Below are positions 51,901 to 63,235 of a DNA stretch of 64,000 bases, piece by piece (position 1 is the stretch's first letter; the number at the start of each line of letters is the position of its first letter). The notes below the pieces were generated by a model, which did no database searches, had not been told where the DNA came from, and saw nothing but the letters and a program-made list of their open reading frames with translations. The stretch covers positions 2,542,001 to 2,606,000 of the forward strand of contig BRON01000002.1 in the NCBI GenBank assembly GCA_024345305.1. Reading direction: 5' to 3'. The stretch is from Mrakia gelida (lineage: Eukaryota; Basidiomycota; Tremellomycetes; Cystofilobasidiales; Mrakiaceae). The position numbers and the translations under genes were made by a program.

Positions 51901-53645
51901 CTTGCCTGAGGGTAAATAGCGACGAAGGGTCAGTTCAGATCCGATACGAGGTCGACGAGGAGACTCACAAGTAGCTGAAGCGTGGATAGTTGCTGTTTCG
52001 CCAGCCCCGATTCGTTTCCCTTCTTGAAGACCTGCGAAGGAGATGAAGGATCGCAAACGGTCAGCTCACGTCTCCGAGCTCGAGATGTGGCTAATACTTA
52101 CCCTTGACGAAAGCGAGTCCCATCTAACCAGTAAGGTGGTAGTCTGAGGGCGAGAAAAAGACGCGAAGGAGGCTTGATCGAAACAGTTCGCTTCTCGAGC
52201 TTAGTTTCCCACCGAGTCCTTACTCACCTTCACCGAAGCCCTCCTCAACTCGTCCAAATCGAGGCTCTAGACCGAGATCGAGTCTTCAAAATCGAAGGCA
52301 AAGGAAAAGACGTCAGTTTCGCCGGTCGCGTCGCCCTCGATCTGCCTTTCTTCTCCCTCGATCTCGTCGACTCACACGGGGGCAAAGAGATGAGTGATCT
52401 GACGAATAAGCGAGGAAAGGGTGTTAGCATCGAACCCGAGCAGCTCAGGTAGCGTCTTGTTCTGACTCACTCCAAGAGCACCAGATTCGAGCGAGAATCG
52501 AGCCGCGCTCTTCTCCATGAGAGCAGGATTGAAAGAGCAGCCCATAGCGATGGGAGAAGGGAGGATGGTTCCGTTGTCGATGAATCCGTGAAGACCTTCG
52601 GTCTGGTAGAGCGCGGGGATCCCGAGGGTGGTGTTCTGCGATAAGAAGAAGAGTCAAGGTCAACTCGACTCGACGAGTCGACGACATCATCCCTCCCTCG
52701 TCGACGAGCTCCTCGACGAGCACTCACCTCCATAAGATATCGCTGGCCAAGTTCGATAGCCCAGACGAGTTTCTCTCTGTTCATGAGGTTAGGAGTTCCA
52801 GCTCATAGCGCGAAAAGATCTCGCGTCAATAGACTCCTCGACGTCGCGCTTCGTCCGAGAGCCTCGCGGGGAGAACTCACTCCATTGTTGGCCTCCTCGA
52901 GTCGCCATCTCGAGAGCCAAAGCTGTGGCGTTGTATTCGAGATCAGTGTTCGAGAGGTTGATGTATCTGCGTTTAAGAGCGAAGAACGGTCAGGCTCGAG
53001 GTTCGCCAGCATCAAGAACAAAGAGTGGACGAGTGGGGAGAGGACCGACCTCTTGAAGTCGCCTTGAGTTCTGAATCATCTCCAAGAGAACCAAGCGATC
53101 ATATCAGTACTTTGGATAGCCAAGAGAGGAAAGGAAAAGCCCGAGAAGAACGTTGAGAGGCGATGGGAGAGCCGCGACGACCCTTTCCCTCCACCGACTC
53201 TCGTCGCTTCCTCACTGCCCCGCTTCCTCGCCCAACAACGGCCTCTGAGACCAAGCTGGATAGTCAATACTCACATCTGTGAGACCTTCTCAGCGAGAGT
53301 CATCCTGGGGATGAGGTCCGCGACTCGATCTTCGACAGAGGCCGTTGGGCTGGAAGGAAGGTTGAAGGAAGATCGAGGACCGTCAGTTCGACGAAGAACG
53401 AACGGCGAGGATGAGGAGAGAGCACGTACTCCTTGTAGAGGGGAGAAGAATCGTTGAGTGCTCTAGGAACGAAGGTGAAGAGAGATCAGTCAGTGACAAG
53501 ACAAAGACGAACGAACGAAGCTCGAAGGAAGATCGAGGATCAAGACGCGTCGAAGAGCGTGTCGCTGTACTGACCTTCGAGCTGGAGTCCACGTGGCAGC
53601 CGCCTGGGAAGCTAGAGCGACAAGAAGAGGTAGAGAGAGGATCAT
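48917..53645 (-). pseudogene. GH3 beta-glucosidase with two in-frame stops
   Basis: A signal peptide (MILSLPLLVALASQAAA) starts the frame. The GH3 N-domain follows: RMTLAEKVSQ, then YINLSNTDLEYNAT, IPALYQTEGLHGF, APVLDLGLEPRFGRVEEGFG, VHGGERELRS, SIMTSHNSYDG and the nucleophile region FVTTDAGATDN. The C-domain (RIALIGPQAGQT, GDYVFPWADTFS), the FGHGLSYSNF motif and a fibronectin-III-like domain come next, ending EFIIWAGGASDALPLNASLW. Two codons break it. TAG at 52124-52126 replaces a residue in DYHLTG-x-MGLAFVKG, where the family has Glu. TAA at 49557-49559 follows LSYSNFT. Everything else stays in frame over about 25 exons, so decay is recent. An alternative acceptor at 49557 could skip the second stop but not the first. 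Confidence 0.75.
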
Positions 53646-54656
53646 CGTCTGTGATGGTTTGGGAAGCGGACGTTCTGGAGGGGGAAGGAAGACGAGACGG
53701 TCTGTTCAGCCTCTCTTCGGTCCGTTGCTAGCTCGAGAGGGAGCAGTGTTCCCAGGTTTCGCCGTGGTCATATGGCTTGAGGAGAAATAAAGCAACACCG
53801 ACGCGATCAATTTGACGGCTGTCGAGCCTAAAGCAGAGCGAGGCCGGTCGAGACGCGATGAAACACGGGGAAGACTCACGTTGTCCAGACCTCAACTCAG
53901 CTCCTTCCTTCCTCGACATCTACAGTCCGCTTCTACACCTTCTGTCACCTTGTTCGAGCTTGATCCTCCTGATAGCGATTTCATTGAAGCTGTATCGCCC
54001 GAGGAAGGGAGGGCAGGAGGAAAGGGGAGGGAGAGAGGGTCGCGAGCCCTTCTTTGGGAGAGGTCAAGTCAGTCAGCTCGAGCTCGCGGATGCAGTCCCA
54101 GCGATCGGTATGATAGAGCCTTGTCTACGAGAGGGAGAATTTGGAAGGTGGCACGAGAAAGGTGAGTGATCTTGCGACGTGGACGCTGGAAGACGGGGAG
54201 AGGAGGCAGGGAAGGGAGGGAGAGGTCAGCTTCCGTCCTTCCTGATGTGATGCGGATAAGACAGAAACTCGGCAGGCCAGCTCGGTGAGCTAGAAGCATC
54301 ATCCCAGTCTCGTCAATCGACATGCGAGGTACGAGTTGGTGAGACTGGCGAGGGAGACAAGGGAGAAGAAGACGAAGAGTGAAGGAAGGAGGGACGAAGC
54401 TCACCTCTCAATTTGACCCCATGCACTCGACTTCCCCTCGGAGAGCCGAGAGTTGGAAAAGGCAGCCAAGCTGCTCTTCTCTGTTGTTTCATCTGTGAGA
54501 AGCTCAGAGCTGAGCAGAAGTCTCCAGAACGTCACGACCGTCGGGAAGGAAGGAGGAGGACGTTGAGCTCGAACGTTTCGTTTTCGCCCTTCTTTGCTCG
54601 ACCGTCACAACCTCCCCAGCCCTGTTGTTCCTTCTTTCTTATCTCTCTCGCCGTCA
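53646..54656. other. Divergent region between the GH3 gene and the BRCT gene
   Basis: About 1 kb without a supported gene. The minus-strand frame 54069-54404 starts MSFVPPSFTLRLLLPCLPRQ but has no homology I recognise. Promoters of both neighbours must lie here. Confidence 0.4.
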
Positions 54657-57600
54657 ATGCACCCTCCAGCTCCTCTCTCCAATCATCTTCACGTCGCCCG
54701 ACAAGCAGAACGAGACCAAGAAGAGGAGGAAGACGTTCCTCGCTGGGTCGAGCAGGGCGAGGAGCACGACGATCCCCTCTTCGTTCCTTCCATTCTCCTG
54801 GACGGCGAGCTCTCTCCGGGAGCGATACGAGCAGCCGAGGAGGAAGGTGTCGAGAACCTGAACTCGCAGGCGGACTTCGCTGCTCTCGCGGACGACTGGG
54901 AAGACTTCAAGGAGGAAGAGTCCATCGAAGGAGCTCGAGATCCCACCTCCTTCTCGTCGAACGTCCTCTTCATCTCAGGCCCTTATCACGAGTTCGTCGA
55001 CATCAACCTCATCAGGAAGATCAAAGAGCAGCTGTCTTTGACATCTGTCTCAGACGAAGATGAATCGGACCCGCTGGACCTCGATCAGCTCACCTTCGAC
55101 CGACTGGGGATCGAAGGGCATGGCGACGGGAGGAGGGACTGGAGGAAGGAGTTGAAGCAGGACACCGTGAAGCTCGAGTTGAAGGAGAGGAAGTGGCTGG
55201 AAGATGCTGCTGGCTGGCTCACTGTAAGTTGAACGATCGATCGAAGGACAGATGGCGGACGCGAGGGAGCTGACCTTTCGCGCCTCCCACCTTCCGCTGC
55301 TTCACAGACCTGGAAGAACGTGGGAGCTAGAGCGAGACCTCGATGGGGAGAGTCTGATGAGGCCTGAAAGATTGTGGAGATATCTGACGTGGCTGGCTTG
55401 TGGGTTTCTTTCGTCCCTTCGCGTCGAACGAAAGACGGGTCACTGATGCTTCGCCCTTCTTGCTCCCCATCCTTTCCTCCTAGCGACGAACCTCCTCAAT
55501 CTCTTCATCAACTCTTCTTTGGAATGAGAGCGATCTTCTCCACCGACATCACCACCCATGTGAGTTTCTCTCTTGCACTGGAAGTTTGGGATGTTCGCCC
55601 TTGCCCTGGCACTGACTCCTTTCCCTTTCCAGAGCCGAACGGTCGGCGACCTTCGCTTCTTCGAGGATCTCTTCGTAGCCTTCGGAGGATCAGTGATGTG
55701 AGTTGGGCGTCTTGTCTTCGGAGAACCGCTCTTCGAGCTGAAGGCTGAACTGGTCGCGCTCGTGCCTTCTTCCAGGGAGAACAAGTCCGACGAGGTCACT
55801 CACTATTTCGGCTGCTACTCAGAGAGCGTGAGGACTCTCACCTCGATACTCCTTACTTTTAGAGAGCTCTACTGACGACTCATATCCCTCGCTTGAGCAG
55901 AACGACGCGAAGAGTCGAGGAGACGATCTCTCGTCCGATTGCGTTTCCCTCCACCCTCACTGGTTCGTCGCTCCTGTTTCCTCTCCCTTCGTCCTTCCTG
56001 CCTGACCCTAATCCTCGTTACAACCCATCACAGGATTGCGCTCTCCGTCGAACATGGTCTCCTTCTTCCTACCTCTCTCTTCGAGCTCGAGCCGAAACAC
56101 TTCTTGACTGGAGGAGAGTCGGGGACATCTGGCCGATCCAACGCGGGACTGATCAACTCCTCCGCTGAGATCCACTACCACGGAGATTCGAACATCATCC
56201 ACGACACCGTTCTTATCCTATCGCCTCTTCCAGAGCTGCCTCCCTCGCACGTCGACCCAACCCTCTGTGGCAGACGGATCTTCTTCGACGCGTCGGAGAC
56301 GAAGTGGAACGGAGTGGCTTTGAGGGCCGTCAAGTCAGCAGTCGGGAGACTGGGAGCAACCGTGGTGGGATTCGTCGAACGAGCGGACTGGATCGTTGCT
56401 GATCAGTCATCGGGCAAAGCCTACAATTGGGTAAGTCTAGGGAGAACTGACATCGACCCTCGACCTCCGGCCCTCGACCAACACGCGATCCGATCTCTCA
56501 CTTTTCAGGCTCGACGCCGAATCGACCAACTCGTTCTCGGGACGATGGGACACCTTCTTGCTCAGATAGGTGACGCGTCGGACGATCAAGTTGACTGCTT
56601 CTCGGTGAGCGGATCCCATCCTTCGTCCTGCGCTCGACGCAACTCTTCGCTGACTCCTCCTTCCTCGTTCGCTTTAGAACCTCCTCTACTTCCCGCTCTG
56701 CATGGCTCAGCCCTATGACAGCCCTCTATACGGCTTCGAAGTCGTGATCGACATTGCCTACCCTTTCGCCTATCGCAGGTACCTCGTCGCCCTCGCTGAA
56801 CGACTTGGTTCGAGATCGATCCTCCAGTGAGTGTCTCTCAACCCCGTCTTGAGGACGTTCGGGGACGTCCCTTCTTTGCTGACCCCCGCTTGAGTCGTTC
56901 TCAGGTCCTCTTTTCATCAGCCCGCACAAGGCAGGGAGCGGAGGATCATCATCTCCGAGTCCTGCAGGTCTCAGTACGGACGGTGAGTTGACGGACGCGT
57001 CAGTCTCGTTCTGTCGTCTTCACTCGGATCTGACCTTCGACACTCGACGCCTTTTCTTTTTGTTCTCGCTACCCAGAGGTCGCATCGCCCTTCCGAAGGT
57101 ACGTCCTCGTTTCATACTGAAGAACGAACGAACGAACGAACGAAGCGAAGCTGACCCTCCTCTCCCATCCCTCGTTTTTCCGACAACAGTTCCTCGAGGA
57201 CTGCTTCATGTCCAGTCGCTTCCTTGGAGATTTCACGAGCGTAGTCGCAGCCCAGCCTTTCCTCGATGCCAATCAAGGACATGCTGCTCCTTTCTCATAT
57301 CGGTCGCCTCCTGCAGCTGAGCGAGAGCCGTCGAGGGTACCCGAGTCAATCATCGAGAGCTGGAACGACGTGAGTGCCTCCTTCCCTTCCTCCCTCTCTC
57401 CATCCACCGACTCGATAATGATCGACTCTCCTCTTTACTCACCCTCCCCATCGCGTAACAGGTCGAACAAAGATGGGCACGCGGAGACGAGAACCCCGAG
57501 GCGAGTCCTTCCTCCCTCTTTCGCTTGCTCTTCCCTCGTCCTCGCACGTCCGTTCCTGCTTCTTTCGTCGTCACAGAGAACCTGGAAGAGCGAGTGCTGC

Positions 57601-57659
57601 TTGAACGCTGGATACCACTAGTCGAAACCCTCATTCCTGCTTTGCTTTCGCGACGATGA
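54657..57659 (+). CDS. BRCT-domain protein
   Basis: The start MHPPAPLSNHLHVARQAERD leads an acidic N-region (WEDFKEEESIEG, SVSDEDESDPLDL). After two introns a BRCT-like domain reads MRAIFSTDITTHS, VGDLRFFEDLFVAFGGSVM, EVTHYFGC and SLHPHW joined to IALSVEHGLLLPTSLFEL. A second BRCT-like region follows (LCGRRIFFDASETKWNGVAL, RLGATVVGFVERADWIVADQ). A further block reads YGFEVVIDIAYPFAYRRYLV and ends with a C-terminus RVLLERWIPLVETLIPALLS. Tandem BRCTs suggest a DNA-damage or replication scaffold of the Rtt107/Dpb11 kind; this is inference. One splice is unclear: the exon from 55308 meets TGA at 55365 unless a weak donor (gtctga near 55350) is used. The last exon is read as ending RR with stop at 57657-57659. 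Confidence 0.62.
57122..57141. repeat. (GAAC)5 microsatellite
   Basis: Five tandem GAAC units lie in an intron of the BRCT gene, close to its ctgac branch site. Confidence 0.9.
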
Positions 57660-57823
57660 TGCTATGAGTCTCTCTTTTCGAGAACGAACGAACGAGGAAA
57701 GCGCGAACGAGCTCGTCGCGTCTCGTCTCTCTTTCCCTCTCCCCCAACCCCACTCTCTCCAGACAAAACAAACACTCATCATCTTCCCACTCAATATCAA
57801 TACACCCCAAAAACCTTCCTCTC

Positions 57824-59443
57824 CTAACCCATCCTGATAGGAGGAGGAGGAGGCGGTGGCGGCGGAGGAGGAGGGAACCCTCCCTGCTGTTGTTGCTGCA
57901 TCCCGTTGTTGAACCCAGGAGGAGGCATCGAGTAGTTGGGCTGTTGTTGCTGACCGAAGCCTGGAGGGGGAGGAGGAGGAGGTTGGCTGTACTGCTGCTG
58001 TTGCTGGTACTGCTGTTGTTGTTGTTGAGGGGGGTAAGCGGCGACGTTGAAGCCTGGAGGAGGAGGGGGAGGAGGTTGAGACATTTGCTGTTGTTGTTGG
58101 TGTTGGAAGGGGGGTTGGTAGCTGGGCGACGAAGGGGTGCAAAAAGGGTGGGGAGAGGGTGGAGAGGTTAGTTGAGGAGAGAGAGAGAGGGGGGAGGAGA
58201 AGAAGATGGGCGACAAGAACGCGACTCACCCCATACTAGTCCCATTCGCCCCACTTCCCAGCCCACCAGGTCCCATCCCACCCATCATCGGTCTTCCTCC
58301 GCCAGGTCCTCCAGGTCCACCCATCATCATCCCCGCCGGCAGAGCATTGTTCTTCTTCGCCTCGTGCGCCAGCAGTCGCTCAGCAGGCGTTCCATGTCGT
58401 TCTCCCTTTCCGTCCTTCTTGAAAGCGTACTGGACGGTGATGGCCTTGTTGGCGAGGAACTGGTTGTTCATCGATTCGATGGCGGCGTCGGCGGCTTCGA
58501 AGTCGTGGTAGGAGATGAAACCGAAGCCTTTGGATTCGCCGGTGGTGGGGTCGCGGGAGATCTGGATCGAGGTGAAGGGAAGGGAGAGAGGTGAGCTCAG
58601 GAGGTTCCTTTCGAGCTCACGAGCTCCAGCAACGATAGCTCAGAGCTCAGAGCTCAAGACAGAGTCGCGAGGAAAGTAGTAAAGCCCGAAGAGGACGTAC
58701 CTTAGCCTGCTGTGCTACGATTCCGAAAGCTGAGAAGGTATCGTAGAGGGATCGTTCGTCGACGTTGGGATCGAGGTTTCCGATGAACAGGTTCGCTCCC
58801 ACGTCGAGCTGCTTCTTGTCGTACGAGGCCTGGACGGAGACGAAACAAACGCGAACAGCACCATCGAGGGTCAGCGAAGATCTCAGAGGACGCGTCTGAG
58901 CTCGAAAACGGGCTGGGAGAGCTTACCTTGTTGACCCTGACTGGCTTCCCGTAGAGCTTGATCTGGTTCATGATTCGACAGGCGTACTCTGCATCCTCCT
59001 CCGTTAAGAACTCGCAGAACCCGAAACCTTGATGGGCTTGGGAAATCCGATCCTTGGGGAGATGCACGTTCACTGGGAGAGACGAAGAAGGAAGAAGGGA
59101 AGAAGGAGGTGAGCTCGAAGGGAAGGGAAGGAGGGAGGTGGTGGAGAGAGAGCTCGAGAACGAACCGACGGGTCCAGCCTGAAGCAGCACAGAGAGGAGA
59201 GTCAGCATACAGTCGAAAGAGAGCTGAGAGTTGAGTGTACGCGCTCACCTGGAGCATGAGTTCCCAAACGAGAGCATCCGTACAACGCTCGTCGAGGTTT
59301 CCCTGGAAGGAAGGGAAGGAGCAGCGAGGTCAGCGATGGCTCTCTCAGCTGCTTTTCTCCCGCCGAGCATCCAAGAAGAGACGTCTACTTACGAGATACA
59401 CCGAGGCCTCTTGATTCCTATCCGACTGATGAGGAGCTGACAT
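57824..59443 (-). CDS. SF3B4: Splicing factor 3b subunit 4 (SF3b49/Hsh49)
   Basis: The protein is part of the U2 snRNP SF3b complex that binds pre-mRNA next to the branch site. It begins [17 protein letters not shown], joined to [23 protein letters not shown]1 continues through [20 protein letters not shown] with RVNK. RRM2 follows ([40 protein letters not shown], and [20 protein letters not shown]). The typical tail is rich in Gly, Met, Gln and Pro ([17 protein letters not shown], poly-Q runs, PPPPPPPGF repeats) and ends PPPIRMG. Length and order match the family. It is divergent from NAA35, with about 180 bp between starts. Confidence 0.96.
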
Positions 59444-59623
59444 TTTGAGAGAAACGAGAAGAGAAGGAGGGAAGCGGTTGGGAGCGTCGAGAAGGGAGAG
59501 CTCAAGATTCGGATTTCGTCCTTCCCCTCTCTCGCTCTCTTTCTCCTTTCCCTTCCCGACGGTCACTCGCTCTTTTTGCACTCGCCCACTATCCCCTTAC
59601 TCGATCGTCTGTGGAACTACGGT

Positions 59624-62600
59624 ATGAGTTTCGGTGCTAAAAACAAGACGTTCAAGGATGCGACGGACCTGCTCGTTCGAGGAACGGAGAACCTCGATTC
59701 AGGAGAGCTCATCCATCTCCCCCATTTCACTCTCATGGTAAGCCCAAAAACAGCGTGTACTCTTCTCTATTTCGATGTGTACTCGATGCTGACTCTCTTC
59801 TGCGTGTTTTCAGGACGCCATGAACGCCATCGAAGGTTCGTCGAGCTCTTCTTTGGACGGTCCTTCCTTCCTCGTCCTCGCCCGTTCAGACTTCCTCCTC
59901 CTTCGAAGCTGACTTTTTCTCACGTCCTCGCTGCAGTGATGGATCCTCGTATGGACTCGGGAGTTCAACTACCTGATACCAACCAGGACCTCTTCGATCC
60001 TACATCGCCACTCTTGCCAGAAGAGGTCTGCTGGATCTTAGATCGAGCTCTCGCGTGCGAGGTTCGTCCTTCCTTCCCTCCCTCCCTCTCCCTCCCTCCT
60101 TCTTTTCTCGCTCGACGCTGACCTTCCTCCTCGCGCTTTTTCAGATGGCCTACCTCACAGGACTCACCCTTTCCCAGACGGCTTTCACGATCCTCCATCT
60201 CCTACCCGAAAACCTCCCTCTCTCCGAGCTCAGCAACCTCAAAGCTCACCATGCCGACTCGCCAGAGGATCCTCTTCGACCGCTCGAGCTCGTCGGACTC
60301 GTGCTTCGCGCGGGACTGATGGGGACCTTCAAGTGCTTGGGAGTCATTTGGGAGGAGCTCATGAAGGGCAACCTGTACGAGGTGAGTCTTTTTTTCAGAC
60401 CTGAGAGGAGATGACCGAGGGAGAGGGAGGGAGGGAAGACGAGCTCGAGCTCACCTTTTTGTTTCGTTTTCGCAGGGCGAGGATTTCTCTGGAGACAAGT
60501 TCGACTTGGGTCTCTGTGATACGATCTCCGACGCTGAGATCCTGTCGGACCTCGAGGAAGCTCATCGTTGGTTGGAGGCTTCAGATGGTTCGTTCGGTCC
60601 TGCTTCAAACCCTCGACGCGCTCTCGCTCACTCCCCTCCTCTTTGTTTTCGCTCCCTCCAGTCGATCCCAAGTGGAAAGAAGCTCTCTCCCTTCGACTTT
60701 TCTTCCGAATCGTGAGCTCCCACCCCGCCTCCCTCGGTCTCCCTTTCTTGCTCTGACCTCCTCGTTGAGTCTTCCCAGTCCCTCCTGCAAACCCTCACCT
60801 CCCTCATCCTCCCTTCCCAACCCTCCGGCCCCTCCTGCCCCATCCTCCAATCCACCCTCTTCTTGATGGACAAGCTCCTCCCCTCCCTCACCACCGACCC
60901 AGTCCCCGTTCCAGTCGACGGCTCACCAGCGCTGAAAGCGTTCGACCCGAACATCAACAGGAAGCTGGTGTCGCAGATTCCGTTGCAGGCTGTAGAGATT
61001 GGACCGATCGAGGATGCTGCGAAGCTGTTGAAGGAGCTGGCGAAGGGGCTGGAGGAGGTTGTGGAGGTGGGGATGGCCGGCGGGGAGGAGGGGTTGGGGA
61101 GGGTGATGGTGAGTCGCGTCGTCCTTGATCGTTCTTCCTCGAGCGAGAGAGAAACTCGAACTGATCCCGTGCTCTCGTCCGTTCCTGTTTGTTCTTCGTC
61201 GTCGTTTTCAGGAGTTCGTCTCTCTTCGCTCAGCAGCTATCGACGCTCCTCCACCTCTAGCAGTGATCCGCTCTCTCACTCTCGTTCGTCCCGCAACGCA
61301 CTCAACTTCCCTCCTTTCGTCCTCTCCCGTCCTCCCTTCTCACACAAACTCACACACCGAAACCACCTCTTCCACTCCTTCTTTTCTTTCCCTTCACAGT
61401 CCACGATCTACTCCCCCTCCTCCAACCTCATCCTGCACGTCTACCCTCTCCCCTGGCTCGTCCAAACCTACTTCGAGGAAACAGCCCTCGTCCCCGCCGG
61501 TCTCCTTCACTCGGTCGTCGATCTGGCTCAGGACGATTTCCCTCGACCTTGGGGGAGGCAGAACGAGGGTGGGACGGGGAAGGAAGGACCGACCCTTGGG
61601 GAGGCGGTGGGCGTGTTTGAGCAGAGGGTTTCGGGGGTGAGTTCGACGCGTCCAGTCTCCCTCTTTTTTTTCCTCTCTTCGACAGTCGCAGCTTGCTTCG
61701 CAAGGTAGCTATCTGTCTGAGCGAAGCAAAGCACCTGACTCTCCGCTTCCCTTTCGCTCGTTCCCCAGTTCCTCGTCAGCTCCATGTCCAACTCGTGCCA
61801 AAACCGTTCGCGAGGCAAGCGAATGGCTGCGAAATCGATCTCGCAATGGGAGGAACTTCACGATGAAGCTATGGATCTGATTCTTCTGGCCATTGAACGA
61901 CTGGAGCTTGCTGGATACGTACGTCCTTGAGCTATCTCCTCCTCGTCGTCTCCTTCGCTCGCCCCGTCCCTCCTCACTGACTCTCGCTTCCTTCTCCTTT
62001 TCCGATTGACTTCGACTCGACGCCCTTCCCAGCCCGAATCCCTAACCTCAACCCTCCACCGCATCCCCTCCGCTCTCCTCCTCCACCGACTCACCCTCCT
62101 CCGAGACCTGCTCTTCTCAGGGTTTGACCTCTCCCTCTACTCTCGTCCCGAACACGCTATGATCTACTGGGCTGGAGCCAAACTCTTCCGAACGGAGGAG
62201 AAGGTGCTCGGGAACTTGATTTATCATGTTGCGGGCGATTTGGAGTCGGCGAGGCTGAAGAACGAGCATGGGGGGATGAGGCTGGAGGACAGCGAGACGG
62301 AGAGGGTTGTGAGGAAGTGGGAGACGAGGAGGGATGGAGCGAGGGGCTTGGGAGGGCTGTGTATGGGGAGGTTGATGGTGAGTTGACTCTTGAATATCTC
62401 CTCGGGGAGCTGGTGAGGTTGGAGAGGGGAAGAAGACGAGCGGAGCAGGCGGGCTGACCTCTCGACGCGTCTCGTTCTCGTTCGAACACAGTCCTCGCTC
62501 GCCGAACCAGCCATGGAATCTTCGAAGGAGGAAGCCCTCTTCGACATTCGGTTCAAGTTCCTTCGCAAGACCGCTAGCTCGACTCACGAAGCCTCGGACG

Positions 62601-63056
62601 ATCGCTTCGTACCGACGTATCAAGAGTTTAAGGACGAGGTGCAGGCGTTGAGAGGGATTGGGGTGAGTCGCGCGACGTTCTCTTGCTTTTTCCCTACCTC
62701 CTTCTGCGTCTCGCTCTTCTCCTTTTCTCGTACTGACAGACCTTACTTCGTTTGCACAGGCCGAGTACCTTAACCTCCGAGCTGTCAACTTCCTCGCTCA
62801 AGCTCGACCGTCTCTCGAAGCGAACGTCGACGACGCAAGGAGGGCGCTGGAGGAGAACGATGGGTCGGCGAGGTTGATGCTTGGGTTGGATCTGGAGGTA
62901 TGCTCTGACTCCCTTTTCTTGTGAGGCCGACGCTCGAAGCTGACCTAGTTTGGCTTTTGGCTTCGTTCTTCGCAGTGGAAGGAGCGGTTCTTGGGAGTCT
63001 GCGACGGCGACGAGAAGAAGGGTCATCCTTGGTTCCCTCTTTTGAGCGTCTTCTAG
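59624..63056 (+). CDS. NAA35: NatC N-terminal acetyltransferase auxiliary subunit (Mak10/NAA35)
   Basis: This is the scaffold subunit of the NatC complex that acetylates nascent N-termini such as Met-Leu or Met-Ile. It starts MSFGAKNKTFKDATDLLVRG. The family signature follows: GELIHLPHFTLMDAMNAIEV, then MDPRMDSGV and EEVCWILDRALACEMAYLTG with LTLSQTAFT. Helical exons come next (VDPKWKEALSLRLFFRI, LPSLTTDPVPVPVDGSPALK, AFDPNINRKLVSQIPLQAVE, HVYPLPWLVQTYFEETALVP). The C-terminus is FLVSSMSNSCQNRSRGKRMA then WEELHDEAMDLILLAIERLE, ending GHPWFPLLSVF. It would act on ribosomes with Mak3 and Mak31 homologues, which are not in this window. The frame is intact across about 12 introns. Confidence 0.92.
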
Positions 63057-63235
63057 TATAGTCGAGTAGATCCCTTGCTTTTGAGTCGATAATACAATCG
63101 TAATCTTTCGACACACCATCGATCTAGAGAAGTCGCCGCATCTCGTCGCTATGGACGCTAATCGAACTCTCGTCCTCTGCTCTCTCGGCCCAACCTTCTT
63201 GAATCCGACGTCGTTCCGCCCTCCTCCAAACGACG

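Noticed and set aside
54069..54404. Possible small minus-strand secreted protein
   Set aside because: The hydrophobic start is weak, no homology is seen, and it lies in the shared upstream region of two genes.
57900..58090. CAG/CTG-rich tandem sequence as a non-coding satellite
   Set aside because: It encodes the Gln/Pro-rich tail normal for SF3b4.
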